From Bacteroidota bacterium (GTDB lineage: Bacteria; Bacteroidota; Bacteroidia; Bacteroidales; FEN-979), in assembly GCA_026391755.1 (NCBI GenBank), contig JAPLDN010000378.1, forward strand, positions 1 to 12,365: 12,365 nucleotides of DNA, in the 5' to 3' direction. Both the position numbers and the translations under genes were made by a program. Under the pieces are notes generated by a model, which saw only the letters and a list, made by a program, of their open reading frames with translations, was not told the origin of the DNA and did no database searches. Shown here piece after piece: positions 6,066 to 12,365 of this stretch (positions are counted from its first letter, which is position 1; each line of letters begins with the position of its first letter).

Positions 6066-7577
6066 ATGAATGAAAAGGATCAAGATACCGTTTACGGTTT
6101 ACATTGGCAAAACCTGATAACCGATGCACGCCTTTCGGAAGGGAAGCCCCTTCTTGAAAAAACGCTTTCATTTATCAACCAGGATACTGTCAGGTCTGAA
6201 TTCCCGTCCCTGCCGGAGGCTTCCTGCGAGATCTCTTACATCCTGTTGTGTGAAATGGACCAGGATGCTGAAACCATGGTCGCTGTGATGCTCAAGGATT
6301 TATTTGACAAAGGAAAAATAAACCTGGAGAAGCTTGTTTCAGAATACGGCCCCGGGGTTGCCACCCTGCTCATGGGGCTTCAGAAAATAGATCGCTTTGA
6401 TACGCGTAAAGCTCACACAAATGTTGAAAATTTCATCAAGTTGCTTCTTACCAGTTCTGATGATATCAGGGTTATCCTTATCCGCATTGCCCAGAAACTT
6501 CATGCCTTAAGGCATATCGAAGAAACCGGCGAGGTACAGCAGACCGAAATTCTGAAAGAAGCAGCCATGCTGTATCTCCCGATAACCCACCGCATAGGGC
6601 TTTACAAGCTGAAAACCGAATTTGAGGAGCGCATCATGCGTTATTCCAAACCTGATATTTTCCAGTTTGTTGAGCAAAAACTGGCCGAAACGCATGCCGA
6701 CCGCGACAAGTTTAGCCGTGATTTCATCCGCCCTATAGAAGAAACTTTAAAGGAACACGGCTTTGACTGCGAGATCAGGAGACGCACCAAATCGATCCCT
6801 TCCATCTACCGGAAAATGCAGGCCCAGAAAGTGGAGTTTGAAAAGGTGTACGACCTCTTTGCGATCAGGATTATTTTAAACGGAATTGTGGAAAGCGAGA
6901 AAGCCGACTGCTGGAAAATATATTCCCTGGTTACCGATATCTATACTCCCAATCCCCGTCGTTTGCGCGACTGGATATCGTTTCCCAAGTCGACAGGCTA
7001 CGAGTCTCTGCATTCTACCGTGATAGGCCCCGACGGACGATGGGTGGAGGTGCAGATACGTACCAGGCGTATGGATGAGGTTGCCGAGAAAGGAGTTGCC
7101 GCCCACTGGAAATATAAGGCAGGGGAAAAAGGGGGAGGGGAAACCGATCTCTTCACAGCGATCAGGGAGATGCTTGAAACACCTGTGAACAACCAGGGTG
7201 TTACAACCACTAAAGAGAAGCGGGCCCTGTATTCCGATGAGATCTTCATTTTTACTCCCAAAGGAGACCTTAAAAGGCTTAAAAACGGTTACACTGTGCT
7301 CGATTTTGCATTCGAAGTCCATACGACCATAGGTCATACATGCACAGGGGCCCTTGTGAACGGGAAGATCGTACCCCTGAAGCATACCCTCAGGAACGGC
7401 GACACGGTGAAGATCCTTACATCCAAGAACCAGAAACCGAATTCGGGCTGGCTGGAGTTCGTGCGCAGTCCGCGGAATATAGCCCGGGTGAAGCATGCGC
7501 TAAAAATGGAGCAGTATAAAGATGCAGACCTTGGCAAGGAGATCATTAAGAACAAGGTGCTGCAGCTGGAAATGTAG
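6066..7577 (+). CDS. relA: RelA-type (p)ppGpp synthetase, N-terminal part ending at an in-frame amber codon
   Basis: Codes for 503 residues of a long RelA/SpoT homologue, which makes the alarmone (p)ppGpp from ATP and GTP or GDP. The N-terminal hydrolase domain is degenerate. The catalytic His-Asp pair reads Lys77-Asp78, the first metal His (about 53) is lost, and the conserved Asp of the KLADRLHNMR-like motif is Gln143. The synthetase domain looks intact: SIPSIYRKM, YDLFAIRII, a GYESLHSTV segment, EVQIRT with the catalytic Glu at 328, and AEKGVAAHWKYK. A TGS domain begins near 392 (EIFIFTPKGD). A TAG at 7575-7577 then ends the frame inside the helical domain, and the remaining domains continue in the same frame beyond it. 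I chose the ATG at 6066 because the promoter box lies just upstream and the longer frame from 5895 overlaps mccB. It is likely a monofunctional synthetase; its C-terminal regulation is lost if the stop is real. Confidence 0.88.
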   Translation: MNEKDQDTVYGLHWQNLITDARLSEGKPLLEKTLSFINQDTVRSEFPSLPEASCEISYILLCEMDQDAETMVAVMLKDLFDKGKINLEKLVSEYGPGVATLLMGLQKIDRFDTRKAHTNVENFIKLLLTSSDDIRVILIRIAQKLHALRHIEETGEVQQTEILKEAAMLYLPITHRIGLYKLKTEFEERIMRYSKPDIFQFVEQKLAETHADRDKFSRDFIRPIEETLKEHGFDCEIRRRTKSIPSIYRKMQAQKVEFEKVYDLFAIRIILNGIVESEKADCWKIYSLVTDIYTPNPRRLRDWISFPKSTGYESLHSTVIGPDGRWVEVQIRTRRMDEVAEKGVAAHWKYKAGEKGGGETDLFTAIREMLETPVNNQGVTTTKEKRALYSDEIFIFTPKGDLKRLKNGYTVLDFAFEVHTTIGHTCTGALVNGKIVPLKHTLRNGDTVKILTSKNQKPNSGWLEFVRSPRNIARVKHALKMEQYKDADLGKEIIKNKVLQLEM

Positions 7578-7589
7578 TTCTCGGATCTT

Positions 7590-8057
7590 GTGATCCAAAA
7601 GCTGGTTGATGCCTTTGAATGCGAGAATTACCTGGAACTTTACCAGAAATTCGGGGAAGGGAAACTTGATCAAATGAAGATCAAGAAAATGCTGATGGAG
7701 CAAAAACCGGTTACCCCGGCCGTTGCCCGTTCAACCGAAGAGCAATTCCCCGAAACCATGTCAAAAGTGGTAGCGGGCGACAAGGAATTCCTGATAATCG
7801 ATAACAGCAGTGAATCCTATCACTACCAGTTTGCAAAATGCTGCAGACCTGTCCCCGGGAATAAGATCTTTGCATTTGTTAGTGTTTACCAGGGGGTGAA
7901 AATACACAGGACCGATTGCCCGAACTCACGCCAGCTTATCATGCGCTATCCATACAGGATACTGGAAGCCAGGTGGAAAGAAGGGCTTGTGAAAGAGATG
8001 GTGTATCCTGCCAGGACCGAGGTGAAACCGGCGACTAAGAATAAAGGGAGGAAATGA
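7590..8057 (+). CDS. RelA C-terminal fragment (helical and zinc-finger domains) after the amber codon
   Basis: This frame is identical to that of the upstream relA part; only the TAG at 7575-7577 separates them. The nearest possible restart is GTG at 7590. It holds the end of the helical domain and a complete zinc-finger (CC) domain: the motif FAKCCRPVPGNKIF, then KIHRTDCPN, supplying two Cys, one His and one Cys. In full-length Rel proteins this region follows the TGS domain and contributes to ribosome sensing. The protein stops soon after RYPYRILEARW with a Lys-rich tail, so the usual C-terminal ACT domain of about 75 residues is missing; only a YPARTEV stretch resembles its first strand. 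The well-kept motifs suggest the stop is recent, is read through, or is a sequence error. It overlaps the ABC gene by ATGA. As an independent protein it would have no catalytic domain. Confidence 0.75.
   Translation: MIQKLVDAFECENYLELYQKFGEGKLDQMKIKKMLMEQKPVTPAVARSTEEQFPETMSKVVAGDKEFLIIDNSSESYHYQFAKCCRPVPGNKIFAFVSVYQGVKIHRTDCPNSRQLIMRYPYRILEARWKEGLVKEMVYPARTEVKPATKNKGRK
8046..8051 (+). promoter_or_regulatory. Shine-Dalgarno-like site before the ABC ATPase
   Basis: GGGAGG lies 2 bp before the ATG at 8054, inside the last codons of the relA fragment. Few genes in this window have such a site. It and the ATGA overlap support the chosen start and translational coupling, though the spacing is shorter than usual. 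Confidence 0.4.
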
Positions 8058-8824
8058 AACTGGAAGCGATCATACAGGTAAAAAATGTGCATAAATCCTT
8101 TAAATCGGTACATGCCGTGAGAGGGATCGACCTTGAGATCCTTCCTTCTCAGTTTATTGCTCTGTTGGGCCCGAATGGTGCAGGGAAGACCACTTTGGTT
8201 GAAATGATCGAAGGGATACAGAAACCCGACAAAGGTGAAATCCTGATAAGCGGGAAACCCTGGAAGGGAAACGAAAAGGAATTCCGCAGGATCATCGGTC
8301 TTTCCCTGCAGGAAACACGTTTTATCGACAAGCTCAGGCTGTTTGAGACCCTGAGGCTATTCGCAAGTTTTTTCGGGCTGGGCGCCGAACGTTGTGAAGA
8401 GGTGATGAACCTGGTCGGGCTTGAAGAAAAGCGGCAGGCTTATGTGGTTAATCTTTCGGGCGGACAGCGCCAGCGGCTTGCCCTGGGTGTGGCACTTCTG
8501 AACAAGCCCAGGATACTGCTTCTCGATGAACCTACTACAGGACTGGATCCACAGGCCCGAAGGGAAGTGTGGATGATACTTAAGAAACTGAAAGACGCCT
8601 CGGCCACATCTCTCATACTCACTACGCATTATATGGAAGAAGCGGAGCAGCTATGCGATTACATCGTGATCATGGACCACGGGACCATATTGAAAGAAGG
8701 GACTTTGCGTGACCTGCTGGGGAAGTCATCCGCCGACATAGAAGAAAAACAGGAATACAAGGGGCCGCCTAGGAACCTCGATGAATTGTTTATAGAACTG
8801 ACGGGACGACATTTGAATGAATAA
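8054..8824 (+). CDS. ABC transporter ATP-binding protein (ABC-2 exporter type)
   Basis: A 256-residue nucleotide-binding domain with all motifs present: Walker A GPNGAGKTT (39-47), Q-loop in LSLQE, signature LSGGQRQR (134-141), Walker B ending in Asp158-Glu159 with the catalytic Glu (LLLDEPTTGLDP), and the switch His192 in LTTHYMEEAEQL. Length and sequence resemble the DrrA/CcmA-type ATPases that power ABC-2 exporters. It would hydrolyse ATP on the cytoplasmic face and drive the permease encoded next, whose ATG overlaps its last codons by 8 bp. The start overlaps the relA stop (ATGA), so the three genes are probably co-transcribed. The substrate cannot be told from sequence; related pairs export drugs, lipids or polysaccharides. 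Confidence 0.93.
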   Translation: MKLEAIIQVKNVHKSFKSVHAVRGIDLEILPSQFIALLGPNGAGKTTLVEMIEGIQKPDKGEILISGKPWKGNEKEFRRIIGLSLQETRFIDKLRLFETLRLFASFFGLGAERCEEVMNLVGLEEKRQAYVVNLSGGQRQRLALGVALLNKPRILLLDEPTTGLDPQARREVWMILKKLKDASATSLILTTHYMEEAEQLCDYIVIMDHGTILKEGTLRDLLGKSSADIEEKQEYKGPPRNLDELFIELTGRHLNE

Positions 8825-9959
8825 GTTGAAAAACAGCCAGCTCTGGCAACTGATACTTGCGAATGCCCGCGAACTCCTGCGTGAGCCTGCCGTGCTTTTC
8901 TGGGGCATTGTCTTTCCCATCCTGATGTCGCTTGGGCTGGGGGTGGCGTTTACAAAGAAAAAGGATGTGACCGTGACCATCGCAGTGATAGGCCGCAACC
9001 ATCTTGTTCATGCTCCCTCCGACAGCATCTCGCTTATTCAGACTTTCCTGCTCAGGAACAAGGCTGAATTAAGAGTGGGTAAAGACGGCTCGCTTTCGCG
9101 TGAACTTACCGTTCCTGACGAAAAGCTGGGAGGCACAAGATATATTTTCAGGGACATGAGCTGGAAAAAGGCGATGGTGATGCTGAAACGCGGAAATCTT
9201 AATCTCGTGATGGATGAATCGAACGCAAAAATTCAATATCAATTCGACCCCATGAACCCTGATGCGCAGCTTACTTACCTGAAGTTTTCAAAGCTGATGA
9301 AGGATCCTGATCTTATTATCAAATCTTCCGAGACGGAGATCCGGCCGCTTGATGTAACGGGGACCCGGTATATCGATTTCCTGGTGCCCGGACTGATCTG
9401 CATGGGCGTCATGATGTCGTGCATGTGGGGGGTGAGTTATGATATTATTGAGAAACGATCCAAAAAGTTGCTCCGCAGGATGATAGCAACCCCGATGAAA
9501 CGTTCGAACTTCCTGGTGGCCCTGATCACCGTGAGGATTGCAATGAATTTTGTAGAATCCGGATTGCTTTTTCTCTTTGCATGGCTTGTTTTCCATATTA
9601 CCATACAGGGTAGCGTGCCCGCCCTGATCCTGTTTTTCATTTCAGGGAATATTGCCTTTGCAGGCATCGCGGTTTTTCTTTCCTGCAATACCGCCAAGAC
9701 AGAGATCGGCAACGGCCTGATCAACCTGGTAAGCATGCCCATGATGGTGCTTTCGGGGATCTTCTTTTCATATCATAATTTTCCCGGATGGAGTATCCCA
9801 GTAATTCAGAAATTCCCATTGACAATGATGGCCGATGGCGTGCGGAGTATTTTCATCGAAGGGGCCGGGTTTGGTGAAATAATGCTGCCAACACTCATCA
9901 TGTTGGTGATCGGTGTGGTTTTCTTCACAGCAGGACTGAAGCTGTTTAAATGGCATTGA
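8817..9959 (+). CDS. ABC-2 type transporter permease
   Basis: A 380-residue membrane protein with one N-terminal membrane segment (about 24-46, around WGIVFPILMSLGLGVAF). An extracytoplasmic stretch of about 140 residues follows, then five further hydrophobic segments at about 186-212, 232-263, 267-290, 298-322 and 351-378. This one-plus-five layout with a large first loop is typical of ABC-2 permeases of the DrrB/YhgE-like group. The cytoplasmic segment EKRSKKLLRRMIATPMKRS, just after the second membrane segment, is the usual coupling region. It pairs with the ATPase encoded immediately upstream to form an inner-membrane exporter. Cargo is unknown. The large loop may contact a periplasmic partner, but no such gene is next to it. 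Confidence 0.92.
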   Translation: MNKLKNSQLWQLILANARELLREPAVLFWGIVFPILMSLGLGVAFTKKKDVTVTIAVIGRNHLVHAPSDSISLIQTFLLRNKAELRVGKDGSLSRELTVPDEKLGGTRYIFRDMSWKKAMVMLKRGNLNLVMDESNAKIQYQFDPMNPDAQLTYLKFSKLMKDPDLIIKSSETEIRPLDVTGTRYIDFLVPGLICMGVMMSCMWGVSYDIIEKRSKKLLRRMIATPMKRSNFLVALITVRIAMNFVESGLLFLFAWLVFHITIQGSVPALILFFISGNIAFAGIAVFLSCNTAKTEIGNGLINLVSMPMMVLSGIFFSYHNFPGWSIPVIQKFPLTMMADGVRSIFIEGAGFGEIMLPTLIMLVIGVVFFTAGLKLFKWH

Positions 9960-10027
9960 TGATTTCCTGATTTTATTTGAATCACTGCTTAAATCCAGGT
10001 CTTATGGAAAACCTGCTGCCTGATAAA

Positions 10028-10055
10028 TCGTCCATCGTAATTCGTAATTCGTAAA
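10028..10055. repeat. Heptanucleotide repeat, unit TCGTAAT, 4 copies
   Basis: 7-mers TCGTCCA, TCGTAAT, TCGTAAT and TCGTAAA lie just before the promoter box of the tRNA relic. The unit is a circular permutation of the AATTCGT unit found at 235-262. The rest of the interval from 9960 to the tRNA shows only weak inverted repeats (TGATT/AATCA near 9968 and CAGGT/ACCTG near 9995), none a convincing terminator. Confidence 0.65.
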
Positions 10056-10063
10056 TCTTTTCT

Positions 10064-10071
10064 TACCTTTG
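10064..10071 (+). promoter_or_regulatory. Putative -7 promoter box for the tRNA-Pro gene
   Basis: TACCTTTG matches TAnnTTTG exactly and ends 15 bp before the tRNA 5' end, a sensible distance for a tRNA promoter with a short leader. The -33 element is not clear. Confidence 0.5.
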
Positions 10072-10086
10072 TAGCCCTATATTATT

Positions 10087-10160
10087 CGGGATGTAGCGCA
10101 GTTGGCTAGCGCACCACGTTCGGGACGTGGGGGTCGGAAGTTCGTATCACTCCCTTCAAG
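10087..10160 (+). tRNA. tRNA-Pro (anticodon CGG), 3' part degenerate, probably a pseudo-tRNA
   Basis: The 5' acceptor strand CGGGATG, the D-arm GCGC/GCGC (10096-10112) and the anticodon arm CCACG-TTCGGGA-CGTGG (10114-10130) are perfect for a bacterial tRNA-Pro. The anticodon is CGG at 10121-10123, reading CCG codons. From about 10145 the gene fails. The T-loop reads TTCGTAT, so the conserved A58 is T. The T-stem GGAAG faces CACTC with only three possible pairs including a wobble. The 3' acceptor strand CCTTCAA forms about four of seven pairs with the 5' strand. No better 3' half occurs nearby. An isoacceptor with anticodon TGG could cover CCG, so loss would be tolerable. A promoter box is still present upstream. 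Confidence 0.6.
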
Positions 10161-10233
10161 CAAAGTATATTATCATCCTTATTTTCCGTTAGAAGATCTC
10201 AATCCCTGTTAGTTGAAAATAAATGTATGGTAG

Positions 10234-10263
10234 TTGTTAGTTTATTATAAATAATTATATTTG
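10234..10263 (+). promoter_or_regulatory. Bacteroidota-type promoter for the SUMF1-domain gene
   Basis: A -33 TTG at 10234-10236 and a -7 box TATATTTG at 10256-10263 are separated by 19 bp, matching the TTG-N19-TAnnTTTG arrangement of the Bacteroidota primary sigma factor. Transcription would start near 10268-10270, giving a leader of about 55 nt before the ATG at 10326. It lies in an A/T-rich stretch with no gene between the tRNA relic and 10326. Confidence 0.65.
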
Positions 10264-10325
10264 TTATTTAATTAACAATGCTTTCGAAATACGTAAGTAA
10301 ATGAAAACCATAAAAGGACATCGTT

Positions 10326-11585
10326 ATGAAAAATAAATGCACAATTTGGATTTCCCAGCTCCTCCTGATGGGTTTATTTTATCTTGATCCATTTTGTTTT
10401 CAGATAATTGAAGCACAAAACAGCAAGGATCATGTGGCCAATTTAGTCGAAATGGTTTTCGTGAAAGGGGGCACTTTTCAAATGGGTTGCAATGATGAAA
10501 CAGAAGAAAGGCCGGTTCACTTTGTAACTGTAGATGACTTTTACATTGGGAAATTTGAAATTACTTTCAAACAATTTAAGGATTTTATTGATGCCACAGC
10601 TTATACTGCAGCAACCGACAGCTGGATATCCAATTATTCTGAATTGGTGGAAAAAAAAGGGGTGAATTGGCAATATGGTCCTTATGGATACCTTCTTACA
10701 AAATCCGATTACAATGATCCTGTGATAAATATTAGTGAGAAAGATGCTGAACAATATTGCAAATGGTTAAGCTCCAAAACAGGAAAATCTTATCGTTTGC
10801 CCACTGAGGCTGAATGGGAATATGCCGCCAGAGGGGGGAATCGAAGCAAGGGGTACAAATATAGTGGCAGCAATAATATTAATGAAGTTGCCTGGTATAA
10901 AGACAATTCCATATTTCCTCACCCTGTAGGAGAAAAGCTGCCTAATGAATTAGGAATTTACGATATGAGCGGCAATGTACAAGAATGGTGTCGGGATGGA
11001 TACAATGGCAAATACTTTGCAGTCAGCCCCACTTATAATCCGCAAGGCGACGATGAAAGCCTAGAATGTGTGGTTCGCGGAGGTTCATGGTTTGAAGAAG
11101 AAGCCCTTCTAAAGGTTACCAATCGATATGGTGATCGACCAGAAGGCTCTGGCTGTGTTCGTGGGTTTCGAATTGTCTGTTCGGAAACTGTTCCAATGGA
11201 ATCTTTTTATATTTCATCATGTTCCTGCAGCCAGCAATACAAGTCCGAAAAAAAGTGTGAAAATGCGGTGGATGGAAATGTTGAAACAGAGTGGATTGCC
11301 GGTGGTTTTGCTCCTCAGTGGATTAAATTGACATTAAACGGTTCTCATAGTATTTCAAAAATAAGCTGGGTAAACAACATGTCACCGGAAGGACAGGTGA
11401 GCATGGATTTCAGTTTTTACGATGAATATGGAAATTTGGTTTCAACAAAAACTGAAACCTATTATGCTAAAAATGGCCAGACCAATTCAGCAACTTTTAG
11501 TGATTTAAACAACATAAGACAGATTAAAGTAACCGTCACAAAATCACCTTCCTGGGTCAGCTTCAAAGAGATATATGTGTTTTAA
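10326..11585 (+). CDS. Secreted SUMF1-fold (FGE-like) protein with C-terminal discoidin-like domain
   Basis: A 419-residue protein. A hydrophobic N-terminus with a probable cleavage after IIEA (about residue 30) suggests Sec export. Residues about 40-288 form a formylglycine-generating-enzyme (SUMF1) fold: FVKGGTFQMGC (45-55), the ERPVHFVTVDDFYIGKFEIT entry motif, SYRLPTEAEWEYAARGG, MSGNVQEWCRDGY, RGGSW (251-255) and RGFRIV. In active aerobic enzymes two copper-binding Cys follow the RGGSW motif; here that stretch is FEEEALLKVTNRY with none. So it is probably not a sulfatase-maturing enzyme but a structural or binding member of the family. Residues about 300-419 (AVDGNVETEWIAG at 314, APQWIKLTL) resemble a discoidin (F5/8 C) domain, often carbohydrate-binding. 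It has its own promoter and probably shares a transcript with the FISUMP gene 35 bp downstream. Function is unknown. Confidence 0.85.
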   Translation: MKNKCTIWISQLLLMGLFYLDPFCFQIIEAQNSKDHVANLVEMVFVKGGTFQMGCNDETEERPVHFVTVDDFYIGKFEITFKQFKDFIDATAYTAATDSWISNYSELVEKKGVNWQYGPYGYLLTKSDYNDPVINISEKDAEQYCKWLSSKTGKSYRLPTEAEWEYAARGGNRSKGYKYSGSNNINEVAWYKDNSIFPHPVGEKLPNELGIYDMSGNVQEWCRDGYNGKYFAVSPTYNPQGDDESLECVVRGGSWFEEEALLKVTNRYGDRPEGSGCVRGFRIVCSETVPMESFYISSCSCSQQYKSEKKCENAVDGNVETEWIAGGFAPQWIKLTLNGSHSISKISWVNNMSPEGQVSMDFSFYDEYGNLVSTKTETYYAKNGQTNSATFSDLNNIRQIKVTVTKSPSWVSFKEIYVF

Positions 11586-11620
11586 CAGAATATTATGAAA
11601 TAAAAACAAAAACCGAGATT

Positions 11621-12223
11621 ATGAACAACAGATCCGTATCAATCACAATTGCGCTTATGTTTATTTCAATTGGCCTAAACGCTCAGTCTACCGCCTCTTT
11701 TACAGACTCCCGGGATGGGAAAAGTTATAAAACCGTTCAAATCGGCAAGCAGGTTTGGATGGCCGAGAATCTCAGGTATAAATTTTCTGAAAGTACAATA
11801 TCCTTTAAAATCGAATCCTATGGTTGTTTATATTATTATGAAGAGGCACTTAAAGCCTGCCCTTCCGGATGGCATTTGCCTTCCGATGCCGAATGGACCA
11901 AACTGACTAACTATTTAGGAGGTGAGAAAGTCGCAGGAGGCAAACTGAAAGAAACAGGAACCTCCCATTGGCAAGAACCCAATACCGGCGCAACCAATGA
12001 AAGTGGTTTTACAGCTTTACCGGCGGGCCAGGATGGAGACCGCAAGTATGGTAGTGGTTTTGGGCAAGAAGGCGACTGGTGGAGCTCCACTAAATGTCAT
12101 GATTATGATGGCTGTTATTTTATTCGAGTTTTATATTATGAAAATAATGATGTGGAAAGGTCTTCTAAACATTCAGGCGTATCCTGTTGCAATATAAGTG
12201 TTCGCTGTTTGAAGGATAAATAA
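11621..12223 (+). CDS. Secreted FISUMP-domain protein
   Basis: A 200-residue protein with a signal peptide (hydrophobic residues 7-19, likely cleavage LNA-QS at 21/22) followed by one FISUMP domain (Fibrobacter succinogenes major paralogous domain). Diagnostic segments are FTDSRDGKSYKTVQIGKQVWMAENLRY (27-53), YGCLYYYEEALKACPSGWHLPSDAEW (67-92), GFTALPAGQDGDRKYG (129-144), WWSSTK (153-158) and the closing NISVRCLKDK (191-200). The domain is common in surface or secreted proteins of Fibrobacteres and Bacteroidota and is related to C-type-lectin-like/SUMF1-like folds; no enzymatic role is established. Six cysteines suggest disulfides outside the cytoplasm. It has no promoter box in the 35-bp gap upstream, so it is likely co-transcribed with the SUMF1-fold gene. 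Confidence 0.88.
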   Translation: MNNRSVSITIALMFISIGLNAQSTASFTDSRDGKSYKTVQIGKQVWMAENLRYKFSESTISFKIESYGCLYYYEEALKACPSGWHLPSDAEWTKLTNYLGGEKVAGGKLKETGTSHWQEPNTGATNESGFTALPAGQDGDRKYGSGFGQEGDWWSSTKCHDYDGCYFIRVLYYENNDVERSSKHSGVSCCNISVRCLKDK

Positions 12224-12235
12224 CGAATCGAAAAA

Positions 12236-12362
12236 CTAATTAATGATAAGACCACATTCTTATTCCTGCTATCAGTTGCAGGATTAATTCTTGCAACAGA
12301 GTAACAATTTTAGTGATGAGAAAACAGGGTTTAGTGTAAGGTGTATTAAAGACTCAGTATGA
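12236..12362 (+). pseudogene. Decayed FISUMP gene remnant (signal-peptide scrap joined to domain C-terminus)
   Basis: In one frame 12242-12304 reads a signal-peptide-like stretch, NDKTTFLFLLSVAGLILATE, then stops. The frame 12288-12362 reads SNNFSDEKTGFSVRCIKDSV before TGA. The latter is the typical end of FISUMP proteins and closely echoes NISVRCLKDK of the intact gene just upstream. The two pieces adjoin in different frames with the whole domain body missing and no ATG in the signal-peptide frame. This is what a paralogue would leave after internal deletion. The C-terminal match is clear; the signal-peptide reading is less certain. Confidence 0.5.
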
Positions 12363-12365
12363 AAA

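Noticed and set aside
7575..7577. TAG reassigned to an amino acid in this genome
   Set aside because: mccB ends with TAG at 4370-4372 at the expected family length, and the sequence after it is a repeat array, so TAG works as a stop here.
9966..10010. Terminator after the ABC permease
   Set aside because: The inverted repeats here have about 5-bp stems with no following T-run, too weak to call.
10326..11585. Active sulfatase-activating formylglycine-generating enzyme
   Set aside because: The cysteine pair needed for copper binding after the RGGSW motif is absent, and no sulfatase gene is nearby.

Overview
The window looks like chromosomal DNA from a member of the Bacteroidota, possibly an environmental or anaerobic lineage. 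Evidence: promoter-like TAnnTTTG boxes (the Bacteroidota -7 element), genes mostly without Shine-Dalgarno sites, a FISUMP-domain secreted protein, and protein sequences that read as Bacteroidota versions of their families. This assignment is inference; there is no rRNA in the window.

Region 1 (1-5977, minus strand) is a leucine-catabolism (liu/mcc) operon. In transcription order it has the methylcrotonyl-CoA carboxylase carboxyltransferase subunit, a methylglutaconyl-CoA hydratase-type crotonase, the methylcrotonyl-CoA carboxylase biotin subunit, an HMG-CoA lyase-like protein lacking the family's catalytic cysteine, and a second HMG-CoA lyase cut by the window edge. Together they would take 3-methylcrotonyl-CoA through 3-methylglutaconyl-CoA and HMG-CoA to acetoacetate and acetyl-CoA. 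Isovaleryl-CoA dehydrogenase is not in the window. Every intercistronic gap of this operon carries short tandem repeats with a 7-nt period (8 nt in one gap).

Region 2 (6066-9959, plus strand, divergent from region 1) holds a RelA-type (p)ppGpp synthetase interrupted by an in-frame amber codon, then an ABC-2 exporter (ATPase and permease). The genes overlap (ATGA, then 8 bp), so they are probably one transcript. RelA has an intact synthetase core, a hydrolase domain without its catalytic residues, and no room for a full C-terminal ACT domain.

Region 3 (9960-12365) begins with a tRNA-Pro(CGG) gene whose 5' part is perfect but whose T-arm and acceptor 3' strand are degenerate. Beyond it the sequence becomes visibly more A/T-rich. 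It carries a promoter with both elements recognisable, a secreted SUMF1-fold (FGE-like, non-catalytic) protein with a C-terminal discoidin-like domain, a secreted FISUMP protein, and a decayed remnant of another FISUMP gene at the edge. This part looks like acquired or fast-evolving surface-protein DNA.

I see no CRISPR array, transposase, phage gene or recognisable defence system. The observations most worth following are the cysteine-less HMG-CoA lyase paralogue, the periodic intergenic repeats, the amber-split relA, and the broken tRNA at a composition boundary.
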